In this document: positions 7,691 through 15,322 of the stretch, piece after piece
How positions within the stretch are numbered: the stretch's first letter is position 1
Layout of the letters: each line of letters begins with the position of its first letter
Assembly: GCA_028873695.1 (NCBI GenBank)
Contig: JAPPNU010000008.1
Location: 184,568-248,567 of the forward strand
Length of the DNA: 64,000 nucleotides
Origin: Gemmatimonadota bacterium
Lineage (GTDB): Bacteria; Latescibacterota; UBA2968; GCA-2709665
Direction: 5' to 3'
Translations under genes and position numbers: made by a program
The notes under the pieces: generated by a model
The model's input: the letters and a program-made list of their open reading frames with translations, nothing else
The model's database searches: none
Told to the model about the DNA's origin: nothing

Positions 7691-8787
7691 GGGACGTCTG
7701 GAGGAAGATCTCGCGAATCACGTCGTTGATCGGAATGTCGGTTCTGATCGCGGCCGGCGCATTCGCCGAGGACCGGCCGCTGACGGTGGTTTCGTGGGGC
7801 GGGTCCTACGCCCGCGCGTGCGTCAAGGGCTACCACGAGCGGTTCACTGCCGAGACCGGGATCAAAATCAACCTCGAAGACTACAATGGCGGCCTGGCGC
7901 AGATCCGCGCGCAGGTGGACGTGGGCAACGTCTACTGGGACGTGGTGGACCTGGAGATTCCAGACCTGGTTCGCGGCTGCGACGAGGGGCTGCTGGAACG
8001 GATTCCCGTGGATTCTCTGCCCGCGGGGGCCGACGGCACGCGCGCGGCGGAAGACTTCGTCCCCGGCACTCTGACCGACTGCGGGCCCGCCACGATCTTC
8101 TACTCGACAATTTATGCTTATAACAGGGAAAATATAAAGGGCGACAAACCGGCCACGATCGCAGACTTTTTCGATCTGGAGAAGTTCCCGGGGCGCAGGG
8201 GCATGCGGCGGTCGCCACTGGTTAACCTGGAGTTCGCGCTGATGGCAGACGGCGTGCCGGTCGACTCCGTCTACGCCGTCCTCGACACGCCCGAGGGCGC
8301 GGACCGCGCCTTCAGAAAGCTGGACACGATCAAGGAGCAGATCGTCTGGTGGGAGGCAGGGGCGCAACCGCCGCAGATGCTGGCCGACGGCGAGGTGGTG
8401 ATGAGCACGGCCTACAACGGACGCATTTTCAACGCGCAGGTACTTGAAGATCAGCCCTTCGTGGTGGTGTGGGACGGCCAGGTCCTCGATACCGGCGGGC
8501 TGGCCATTGTCGCGGACACGCCCAATCTCGAAGCGGCGAAGAAGTTCGTCAACTTCGCCGCAAGCGCGCAGGCCATCGCCGGTGTGGGCCGGTACATCTC
8601 GTACAGCCCGACGCGCCGGTCGGCAATGGCATTGATTTCGACGCATGCTGAAAAGGGGGTGGATATGAATCCGCACATGCCCACCAGCCCTCAAAACGTG
8701 AAGCGCGCCCTGCACAACAACTGGGAATGGTGGAGCGATCACCTGGACGAAATGAACGAGCGGTTCAGCGCCTGGCTTGCGCGTTGA
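7687..8787 (+). CDS. Extracellular solute-binding protein, PotD/family 1
   Basis: A 366-aa periplasmic binding protein. Residues 1-28 form a Sec signal peptide with likely cleavage after AFA. The mature protein opens LTVVSWGGSYARA, the usual start of spermidine/putrescine-type binding proteins, and contains IFYSTIYAYN and PATIADFFDLEKFPGRRGM, conserved in this group. It delivers ligand to the two permeases and ATPase upstream. Ligand could be a polyamine, but related proteins bind opines, amino-acid derivatives or organic acids. Its ATG overlaps the ATPase stop (ATGA), so all four genes form one operon. Confidence 0.87.
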   Translation: MRDVWRKISRITSLIGMSVLIAAGAFAEDRPLTVVSWGGSYARACVKGYHERFTAETGIKINLEDYNGGLAQIRAQVDVGNVYWDVVDLEIPDLVRGCDEGLLERIPVDSLPAGADGTRAAEDFVPGTLTDCGPATIFYSTIYAYNRENIKGDKPATIADFFDLEKFPGRRGMRRSPLVNLEFALMADGVPVDSVYAVLDTPEGADRAFRKLDTIKEQIVWWEAGAQPPQMLADGEVVMSTAYNGRIFNAQVLEDQPFVVVWDGQVLDTGGLAIVADTPNLEAAKKFVNFAASAQAIAGVGRYISYSPTRRSAMALISTHAEKGVDMNPHMPTSPQNVKRALHNNWEWWSDHLDEMNERFSAWLAR

Positions 8788-8874
8788 TTTGGCGGGGCGA
8801 GATGGCACGTTGTTTGCAGCGTTCTTTTCGGCGATATTGAACAGAGTGCAAGACAAGCCGAAAGGAGAGACAAG

Positions 8875-9237
8875 ATGGGCGCAACGTACGTTGACGTAAC
8901 GATTCGAAACCCGGCCGATCTGCAGCAAAGCTGGACCGGAACATTCCTGGTGGACACCGGGGCGTATGACTCGCTTGTACCAAGGGCGCGGTTGGAGGCG
9001 ATAGGACTGAAACCGAAAGGCCGCCGCGAGTACACCCTCGCGGACGGGACCGGCATCAGCCTGGAAATTACAACCGCCGACCTGGAATTCGAGGGAGAGG
9101 TCGTGGGCGGCACCATCGTATATGGCGAGGATGCTGCGGAACCGCTGCTTGGCGTGACGGCGCTCGAATCAGGCGGTTTCGAGGTGGATCCACGCAACCA
9201 GGAATTGAAACGCTTACCGGCGATTTTGTTGAAGTGA
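8875..9237 (+). CDS. Retropepsin-like aspartic protease family protein
   Basis: A 120-aa protein with the single-lobed, retroviral-type aspartic protease pattern: FLVDTGAYDSLVP (catalytic D27-T-G) and LLGVTALESGGFEVD as the second hydrophobic-hydrophobic-glycine motif. Such small clan AA proteins must dimerise to be active, and many are uncharacterised. No signal peptide is evident. The ATG has a good SD (AAAGGAG). It leads a run of small genes in the accessory region and stands near the toxin-antitoxin-like fragments, as these proteins often do. Confidence 0.8.
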   Translation: MGATYVDVTIRNPADLQQSWTGTFLVDTGAYDSLVPRARLEAIGLKPKGRREYTLADGTGISLEITTADLEFEGEVVGGTIVYGEDAAEPLLGVTALESGGFEVDPRNQELKRLPAILLK

Positions 9238-9262
9238 ATCGAGTGTATCGAGGATTTGGAGA

Positions 9263-9397
9263 ATGACGACCATGGGCCAGGAGATTAAGGTCGAAGAGGG
9301 CAGCGGAAACGTCTTTACAGACATCGATATAGTCTGCCGGAACCGCGGATATGTGCCAGCGACCATCAGTACCCTGCAAGAACTGATGGAGGTCTAA
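9263..9397 (+). pseudogene. Fragment resembling the start of a HigA/XRE-type antitoxin
   Basis: A 44-codon frame whose first part (EIKVEEGSGNVFTDI) resembles the opening of small XRE-type antitoxins, which usually read I-x-VEE-SGNVFADLGL and then a helix-turn-helix. Here the helix-turn-helix is missing and the rest (VCRNRGYVPATISTLQELMEV) ends at a stop. It is best seen as a truncated remnant, though a functional micro-protein cannot be excluded. It is followed after two bases by another small ORF. Confidence 0.35.
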
Positions 9398-9399
9398 AG

Positions 9400-9660
9400 A
9401 TGCGCGATCCGATCGTTGAAGAGACCAGGAAACTGCGTGAGGAATATGCAGCGCAATTCAATCATGACCAGAATGCCATATTCCACGACATTCTCAAGCG
9501 CCAGAGCCAGCGTGGCAGAAAGCAGGTGAGCTTTCCGTCCCGTCAATTCGAGGGCAGGGATGCCCTCGCTCCGAATACGGGTGGATCATGTCGTGATAGG
9601 GTGCAGAATGCTTTCGGTCGCGGGGCGCTTGTGTCCGGTTTAGCGCCTTGGTGGTTTTAA
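9400..9660 (+). pseudogene. Small conserved-type ORF extended through a REP-like repeat
   Basis: The first ~49 codons (MRDPIVEETRKLREEYAAQF and on to RGRKQVSFPSR) look like a genuine small protein of the kind found beside toxin-antitoxin genes: a charged helix and a basic tail. From position 9549 the frame runs through a REP-like element, so the last ~37 codons are translated repeat. The original stop seems to have been lost or displaced. No function is assigned. Confidence 0.4.
9549..9627 (+). repeat. REP-like dispersed repeat, copy 2
   Basis: It begins with a GAGGGCAGGGATGCCCTC palindrome core and continues with about 55 bases homologous to the minus-strand copy at 1369-1450. It lies in the 3' part of the small ORF starting at 9400. 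One extra G in the loop distinguishes it from the other copies. Confidence 0.7.
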
Positions 9661-9837
9661 CAGGTTCTGCGGTCGTCCGTTAGGAGAAGATTCGAGGTCC
9701 GATCACTGCTGTCCAAGATAATTCGGAATAGACGTTATTGGGCTGGGGTGGATTCGCGCAAATTCGTGTCATTCGTAGTGAATCAGACCCGTTTTTGGAC
9801 AGGTACGACACGACACGTAAACTGAAAACCTCAAGAA

Positions 9838-11136
9838 ATGGAAACCCAACAAAACCTCGCCCTCGACGACCCGCACGCTCGCACGCAAAGCGAGGGGCTG
9901 GAAGTCGTCTACGCGAGCGCCAGCGGATCGGAAAGATTTCACAGGGATTCCCTGTTCGGGGGCTTCACATCGATGCGTGCGCTCACGTATACGCCGAGCA
10001 TACCGATGATTATGGGGCTGCTCAGGGACTACGACTACGAGGACTTCGAATGCATTTTCGGTCACAGCGGCATCCTGCCGCGTGACGCCGCCGATCTGCT
10101 GGGGTTCCAGGCCGTCGTGGATGAAAAGCTGAACAAAGGCTTCGTGGGTATCAGTGGCCTGTCCGAAGAACGGAAGAAATTCATCTATGATCGCGCTGTG
10201 GATGAATCCGCCCGCTTTTTTGTTGTCAAGGACACGATCGCGCACGCCAAGATCTACCTTCTGGAACGCGACGAACTGCATCGGGTGGTTGTCGGCTCGG
10301 CCAACCTTTCGGAGACGGCGTTCTCGGGGCGGCAGGCCGAAACATTGATTGCGTTCGACAACGACGACGTTGCGTGGGATCACTATCGCCGGCAATACGA
10401 CGCGGTCCGCGACGTCGCTTCGAGCAGAGTACCACTGCGCGAAAAGCCCATTCCGGCGGAACTATTGCCTATCGAAGAGACGCCTGCACTGAAGGAGACA
10501 GAAGGCAGCAGTAACGGCGTGTCGCTTTTCGTCCCGTCCGAAAACGAAAACGAGCCCGAATTCAGTGTGCCGCGAGTCCTGTCGCAGGTTGAACGCATCA
10601 AGCCGGTCCGCCGGCAGGCCCTGGCCGACATCCGTTCGGACAAGAAAGGTATAATCAACTTCACGACAAACGTCGTCAAACAGATGACCAGAATCCTTAC
10701 GTCCACTCATGACGACGAGGGTCCGAAGACATTTCTTTCTATCAATGGACGTACAGTCAATCTTTCCGGAAAGGAAATCAGCCTCGAGGTCGACCCGTCT
10801 GAAGTCCGGAGCGACGTCGGCGCCTGGCTCGAGTTCTTCGGGAACTATGGGAACGGCTTCGTCGGCGACATTGCCCGATTGCAGCGCGATTACTTTACTT
10901 TCATGTGCTGGTTCTATTTTTCACCCTTGATGTGTGACTTGAGAAATGCCGCCCTTCGTGAGAACCGTTTCAGCTTCGACCAGCCGATGTTCGCGGTTCT
11001 ATACGGGCAAAGCAATTGCGGAAAGAGCAGCCTGATTGAAACGCTCATGGCATCCATGTTTTCCTATCCCCGTATCGTCGAGACGCAGTATTTCACGAGA
11101 AGCAACCTTCGCGGATTGCAGGAATCCTATAAGTGA
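9838..11136 (+). CDS. PLD-family nuclease domain plus N-terminal half of a P-loop NTPase (split by in-frame TGA)
   Basis: A 432-aa frame. Residues about 20-190 form a phospholipase D-like domain with one HKD motif: H136-x-K138, an acidic residue at E143 and the GSAN block at 153-156, as in BfiI/Nuc-type nucleases that act as dimers. A linker (200-290) leads to a P-loop NTPase with Walker A GQSNCGKS at 390-397. The frame stops at TGA 11134-11136 after ESYK, but the same frame continues with FPVVFDDV, a good Walker B. Without readthrough the NTPase is split between Walker A and Walker B. Gene context (accessory region, no partner) suggests a defence-type protein; no known system is matched with certainty. 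Confidence 0.65.
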   Translation: METQQNLALDDPHARTQSEGLEVVYASASGSERFHRDSLFGGFTSMRALTYTPSIPMIMGLLRDYDYEDFECIFGHSGILPRDAADLLGFQAVVDEKLNKGFVGISGLSEERKKFIYDRAVDESARFFVVKDTIAHAKIYLLERDELHRVVVGSANLSETAFSGRQAETLIAFDNDDVAWDHYRRQYDAVRDVASSRVPLREKPIPAELLPIEETPALKETEGSSNGVSLFVPSENENEPEFSVPRVLSQVERIKPVRRQALADIRSDKKGIINFTTNVVKQMTRILTSTHDDEGPKTFLSINGRTVNLSGKEISLEVDPSEVRSDVGAWLEFFGNYGNGFVGDIARLQRDYFTFMCWFYFSPLMCDLRNAALRENRFSFDQPMFAVLYGQSNCGKSSLIETLMASMFSYPRIVETQYFTRSNLRGLQESYK

Positions 11137-11142
11137 TTTCCG

Positions 11143-11880
11143 GTGGTCTTCGATGACGTAACGCGCGACCGTTTCAGCCGGCACGCTCCCGAAATTATCA
11201 AGGACGAGACCATCACCTATTCCGAGTATCCGTGTTTTGCGCTTTCCATGAACGCTGATGCTCGAAGCTTTCTGCCGGAAATCGTGAAACGATGTCTCAT
11301 GATTTACACGAGGACGTCTTTGCCGGGTGACGATCCCACGGCCCGGCGAAGACTCCAGAGATCTGTTGCGTCAATTCGCGATAGGCTGACCACCTCTTTG
11401 TACGGGTCGTATCTGAAACAAGTGCTTGAGGTGATGGACGCCCTGCGTAATCCCGAAGTATCGGACGGCGACGACGTGGATGCGCTCGAGATATCATCAA
11501 CGGTGTTGTGTCGTATCTTCCGCGAGAATCTGCCACCGGGCGTCGCAATGCCAGACTGGTGTTCTCCAATGACGTTGAGTGAGTACCAGAGCCGGGCATT
11601 CGAAAGGCCGCGTCTGATATTGGAAAATCTTCTGCATCCCGATAAATACAGCGGCGAACGCAGACCGCCGATCGGGAGCTGGACGATTTCTGGAGATTCG
11701 GTGGTAATCGGAGCGGAGATCATGGCGTCAGGCCGCATGAAGAGCGACATTCCAGACTGGATTCTGGAAGATACCGCCAGTGTTTCGGACCAGATTGTCC
11801 TTAAGCGGGACCGGTTGGAGTCGTTCCTTGAAAAACGCGTGAAGCGTCCGAGTCGCTGGTTTCGTCTGTTCCGAAACTGA
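11143..11880 (+). CDS. C-terminal half of the PLD-NTPase protein (Walker B, sensor and tail)
   Basis: This 245-aa frame is in register with the gene ending at 11136, separated only by the TGA and two codons. It begins VVFDDVTRDRF, the Walker B strand and acidic pair, followed by FALSMNADARSF (sensor-1-like Asn) and EIVKRCLMIYT (candidate arginine finger), in the order seen in AAA+/SF3-helicase-like ATPases. The C-terminal 140 residues have no recognised domain. A GTG at 11143 could allow reinitiation, which would give a two-subunit protein; otherwise it is the dead 3' half of a nonsense-mutated gene. Confidence 0.55.
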   Translation: MVFDDVTRDRFSRHAPEIIKDETITYSEYPCFALSMNADARSFLPEIVKRCLMIYTRTSLPGDDPTARRRLQRSVASIRDRLTTSLYGSYLKQVLEVMDALRNPEVSDGDDVDALEISSTVLCRIFRENLPPGVAMPDWCSPMTLSEYQSRAFERPRLILENLLHPDKYSGERRPPIGSWTISGDSVVIGAEIMASGRMKSDIPDWILEDTASVSDQIVLKRDRLESFLEKRVKRPSRWFRLFRN

Positions 11881-11980
11881 CCGGGCACTTTACGCCAGAC
11901 AATCTCCGGTGCGAATGGCAGAGTCGTCAATCCGGGCCTGCCGATTCACCATACGGTTATCTATTGAATCGAGGACGGCC

Positions 11981-13180
11981 ATGTCAGGAGATCGCAAACT
12001 GAGGATCGCGCAGGTGGGATGCGGCAGCAGGGGATTGGGCGTGCGGCTGCCCGCAATCCGCATGATGTCGGACGTGTTCGAATTGGCGGCCGTATGCGAC
12101 GTGGATGAAGCGAAAGCGAGGTCGGTCGGCGCGGAATTCGGGGTCCCCGCCTATTCGCGGGTCCAGGACCTGGCGGCGAATGAAGACCTCGACGTCGCGG
12201 CAATCAGTACGCCCGCCGATTCGCATCACGCCGTCGGCGCGTACCTGGCTGAGCGGGGCGTGAGTCTGATCGTGGAAACGCCGATATCTCCAACGCTCCA
12301 GACTGCCGACGTCCTGATCGGCGCCGTCGAACGCGGGGGAGTGAAGCTGGAGGTGGCGGAGCAGTTCTGTCGGGAACCCATGCATCTGATGAAACGCATG
12401 GCGATCGAGGCCGGGCACATCGGGGATGTACTGCGGGTGTTCTCTCTCTTTCAGACCGGCGGCTACCACGTCGTGAGCAACGTCCGGGCGATGGCGTGCG
12501 ATGCCGAGGCGGTGCGCGTCACCGGGCTGGCGATGAATTCGCCGATTCCCAGAGTAAATGTAAGCGATATCCGGCAGTATGAATCCGAATCCTGGACGAT
12601 GGATCTGGTCGAGTTCGCAAACGGCGCGCTGGCGGTGATGTCCTATTCCGCCATGTATCACGGCAGGGCCCTCGGACGCAAGAGCCAGACGTTGTTTCAG
12701 GTCGACGGTACCACCGGGACGATAGTCGAGGACGACGTGCACACGACCACCGAAGCACAGCGACTGAGCGGCGGCCGAGCCACCGTGTGCCCGATCAGGA
12801 CGGAAACGCGCGAAGTCGACGGAATGCAGGTGCTGGACCGGATGGTCGTGGAGACCGACCCGCCGCTGGTGTGGCGCAATCCGTGGCCGCAGTACCGCAC
12901 GTCCCCGAGGGGATTGGCGATCGTGGAGGAGATGGACAGTATCGCCAGGGCGGTGCTGGGCGCCCTGCCAACGCGATATGACGGGTACCGGGCGCGCCAG
13001 GACGTCGAGATCGAACTGGCGGTGGCCGAGTCCGGACGGATTGGGGGGCAACCGGTGGACCTGCCGCTGCAGGAACCCACGTTACGGGAAACGGGCCTGC
13101 TTGAACGATTCTCGCGAGAATACGGGTGCGATCCGTTCGACGTGGAAGCGTGCGTGGACGTTTTCTTTCCAAAGAGGTAG
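11981..13180 (+). CDS. Gfo/Idh/MocA family oxidoreductase, atypical active site
   Basis: The 399-aa protein has an N-terminal Rossmann domain (IAQVGCGSRG, residues 9-18; VCDVDEAKA) and a C-terminal alpha/beta domain, as in NAD(P)-dependent sugar dehydrogenases. The usual E-K-P motif with catalytic Lys is E99-T100-P101 here, so the standard lysine is absent. The ATG at 11981 follows GAGG by about six bases; an upstream start at 11909 has no support. It sits just ahead of a PL22-like gene, which suggests a role in sugar or sugar-acid breakdown, but the changed motif leaves the reaction open. Confidence 0.8.
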   Translation: MSGDRKLRIAQVGCGSRGLGVRLPAIRMMSDVFELAAVCDVDEAKARSVGAEFGVPAYSRVQDLAANEDLDVAAISTPADSHHAVGAYLAERGVSLIVETPISPTLQTADVLIGAVERGGVKLEVAEQFCREPMHLMKRMAIEAGHIGDVLRVFSLFQTGGYHVVSNVRAMACDAEAVRVTGLAMNSPIPRVNVSDIRQYESESWTMDLVEFANGALAVMSYSAMYHGRALGRKSQTLFQVDGTTGTIVEDDVHTTTEAQRLSGGRATVCPIRTETREVDGMQVLDRMVVETDPPLVWRNPWPQYRTSPRGLAIVEEMDSIARAVLGALPTRYDGYRARQDVEIELAVAESGRIGGQPVDLPLQEPTLRETGLLERFSREYGCDPFDVEACVDVFFPKR

Positions 13181-13218
13181 TCGGTCCACCGAAAACGCGG
13201 GTTCCGGAGATATCGAAA

Positions 13219-14298
13219 ATGGGCAAAGGACGCACGTTCGCTTCCGAGGCAAGAAGGTTGACGGACGCGAGAACGGGAGCATCCGTCCGCCAGATGACGG
13301 ATCATCCTGCCATCGATCACAATCTGTATTTTTCGAACCCGTCCTGGACGCCGGACGGAAAGACCATCGTATTCACCTCGTATCGCTCGGGGAAGCCCGA
13401 CCTCTTCAAAATGGACGAGTCCGCCGGCACGATGACGCAGTTGACCGATGCGGACGGGTTCGGGGGATTTGCCGCCTGCCCCTCGCGAGACGGGACGAGG
13501 GTATTTTACAATGCGGGCGGACAGGTACGCGCCGTGGACGTCGACACGTTCGAGGAGTCGGTTCTCGCCGATTTCGGGAGCGGCAGCGCGGGCGGGTGCA
13601 GTCTCTCGTCGGACGGCGCGCGCCTGGTGACTTCAATGCACCGGGACGGAGCTTCGGCGGTGGTCGCGGTGGCGACCGACGGGTCCGGATTCCGGGTGGT
13701 GCGCGAACCGCCACGCGCCGTCGGCCACGTTCAGGTCTGCCCGGTCGATCCGGACCTGATTCTGTACTCGAGCGACGTGAATCAGCGCATGTGGGAGGTA
13801 AGGTCTGACGGGAGCGCCGAACGCGCGTTGTTTGTCCACGACAGGTCGGTCTGGATTACGCACGAAACCTTTCTCGGCCACTCCGATGAAGTGATGTTCG
13901 TGCATTGGCCTTTTGCCCTGCGGGGAATCAGAGTGGGGGATGACGAAGACCGGACCATCGCGTCGTTCAACGCCTGGCATCCCTCGCCCCGGCAGGATGG
14001 ATTCCTCATCGTGTGTGACACCACCTGTCCGGATATCGGGCTGCAACTGATCGACCCCGGAACCGGAGAGCACGAAACACTGTGTTTTCCCGGCAGTTCG
14101 AACGGCGGAACCCAATGGGCGAAGACGGTCCCCGAGGACGATCACAGGACCGGGCCGGAAACGTACGGGCCCCAGTGGTCGCACCCGCACCCCTCTTTCA
14201 GCCCTGACGGAACGCGGGTCATCTATACCTCGGACCGGACGGGCGCAAGCCAGATCTACGTCGTGGATGTGCCCGATTGGGTCGCGTCTCGCATGTAA
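13219..14298 (+). CDS. Oligogalacturonate lyase-like (PL22) beta-propeller protein
   Basis: A 359-aa seven-bladed-propeller type protein with PD40-like repeats such as NPSWTPDGKTIVFTSYRSG and HPSFSPDGTRVIYTSDRTG. The pattern Q319-x-x-H322-x-H324, with H254 and H215 upstream, matches the Mn ligands (Gln, three His) and catalytic His that I recall for PL22 oligogalacturonate lyases, with similar spacing. These cytoplasmic enzymes split unsaturated digalacturonate to keto-deoxyuronate. No signal peptide is present, consistent with that. The ATG at 13219 has GGAGA upstream. A TolB-like non-catalytic propeller is the alternative. Confidence 0.7.
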   Translation: MGKGRTFASEARRLTDARTGASVRQMTDHPAIDHNLYFSNPSWTPDGKTIVFTSYRSGKPDLFKMDESAGTMTQLTDADGFGGFAACPSRDGTRVFYNAGGQVRAVDVDTFEESVLADFGSGSAGGCSLSSDGARLVTSMHRDGASAVVAVATDGSGFRVVREPPRAVGHVQVCPVDPDLILYSSDVNQRMWEVRSDGSAERALFVHDRSVWITHETFLGHSDEVMFVHWPFALRGIRVGDDEDRTIASFNAWHPSPRQDGFLIVCDTTCPDIGLQLIDPGTGEHETLCFPGSSNGGTQWAKTVPEDDHRTGPETYGPQWSHPHPSFSPDGTRVIYTSDRTGASQIYVVDVPDWVASRM

Positions 14299-14644
14299 AG
14301 GCAGGACGATGTCGGTTTGTGGGATTCCGCAAAAAAGGCTTGACTCCCGATGCGCAATCCTGTAGATTTGCGTTCCGCCCTTGCATTGAATTATCCTCGT
14401 TAAAATAAAGAAGATATGAATATCCACTTCCGTTGGTGCGGAGGACGGGAGCGGCAGTCTGATTCCGGCGGGCTTCATCCGGGTTCTGGCGGGATCGGCG
14501 TTCGGGCCTGCGCCGCGACGTGTTGAGGCGCGTCCTGTCAATGTGGTCCCCGTGTGCGGACGTCCCGCTTCGAGGCGGGCGTTCAGAAATACGGAACCCG
14601 GATTCGTTTGAGGTGTCTCTTTTAGGAAGGAGTGGAAATCAGGA
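14299..14644. other. Long leader/intergenic region before the envelope cluster
   Basis: These 346 bases carry no supported gene. A good sigma70 promoter lies near the left end (14340-14368), so most of the stretch would be a 5' leader of about 265 nt for the lipoprotein gene. I see no known riboswitch or attenuator motif in it, but the length is unusual. Confidence 0.6.
14340..14368 (+). promoter_or_regulatory. Sigma70-type promoter TTGACT-17-TAGATT
   Basis: TTGACT at 14340-14345 and TAGATT at 14363-14368 are separated by exactly 17 bases. Each box differs from consensus at few positions. It precedes the TPR lipoprotein gene and could also feed the MoxR-Bat cluster if the hairpin at 15267-15300 is read through. 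Confidence 0.6.
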
Positions 14645-15136
14645 ATGATCCGGTGGACGTGGGTTCTCGGAATAGCGGCCACCCTTTGCATGGGGTGTGC
14701 CCGTGAGTCCGCGGACGAGCTTTTTTCCAAAGGGGAGGCGGCGGCTCACAAGGAGGCGACCTATTCGCAGGCGGAAGCGCATCTCAAGGAATTCCTGGAT
14801 CTTTATCCGGATGATCCCAGGGCGGACCTGGTGCTTCACGCACTGGCGCGTGTGTTGCTGAATCGACACAAGTTCGACGAGGCCATCGAGTTTTACGGGA
14901 CGCTGGTCCGGCGTTTCCCGGAAAGCCGGTATGCCGACCAGGCCCAATTCATGATTGGGTACGCCTACGACCTACAGGGTAAATTCGAAAAAGCCCGGGA
15001 AGCGTATCAGAAAGTCATCGACATGTTCCCGGAATCGGAATTGTACGACGATGCGGCCGTTTCAATCCGGAATCTCGGGAAACCGCCCGAGGAATGGTTT
15101 CCCGTCGATTCGACCTCGACCACAGGAATAAACTGA
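14645..15136 (+). CDS. TPR outer-membrane lipoprotein, BamD/YbgF-like
   Basis: A 163-aa protein with a lipoprotein signal peptide: MIRWTWVLGIAATLCMGC, where LCMGC is the lipobox and C18 the likely lipidated residue. Three TPR-like repeats follow (AEAHLKEFLDLYPDDPRA, AIEFYGTLVRRFPESRYA, AREAYQKVIDMFPESELYD), the YPDDP/FPESP pattern being typical of BamD and CpoB/YbgF families. At this length it is shorter than BamD (about 245 aa), so a general TPR lipoprotein of envelope assembly is the safer call. A strong SD (AGGAAGGAG) lies nearby upstream. It is followed by a hairpin terminator. Confidence 0.75.
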   Translation: MIRWTWVLGIAATLCMGCARESADELFSKGEAAAHKEATYSQAEAHLKEFLDLYPDDPRADLVLHALARVLLNRHKFDEAIEFYGTLVRRFPESRYADQAQFMIGYAYDLQGKFEKAREAYQKVIDMFPESELYDDAAVSIRNLGKPPEEWFPVDSTSTTGIN

Positions 15137-15266
15137 ACCGGCAACGGGTGTAACAGGTTCGGAATGAGACCCGCGCCGCCGCGCCCGATCCGTCATTCCG
15201 GCCGATTCAGGCAGTCAATCAGTTCATGGAGCCATGGTTTCCCATCATTCTGCCAACGCAACTAGG

Positions 15267-15309
15267 CCGGACGGTATCTGTGTACACGGAAACCGTCCGG
15301 TGTTCTTTT
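15267..15309 (+). terminator. Rho-independent terminator or attenuator
   Basis: A perfect 9-bp stem, CCGGACGGT (15267-15275) paired with ACCGTCCGG (15292-15300), with a 16-base loop and followed by TGTTCTTTT. It lies between the lipoprotein gene and moxR and ends only about 14 bases before the moxR start. It may terminate the first or attenuate transcription into the Bat cluster. Confidence 0.75.
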
Positions 15310-15322
15310 GTGGAATTCAACG

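Noticed and set aside
11134..11136. Selenocysteine or recoded TGA in the PLD-NTPase gene
   Set aside because: No Sec-specific context or SECIS-like stem was recognised, the residue is not at a known redox site, and TGA is a normal stop for many genes in the window. Nonsense mutation or reinitiation is simpler.
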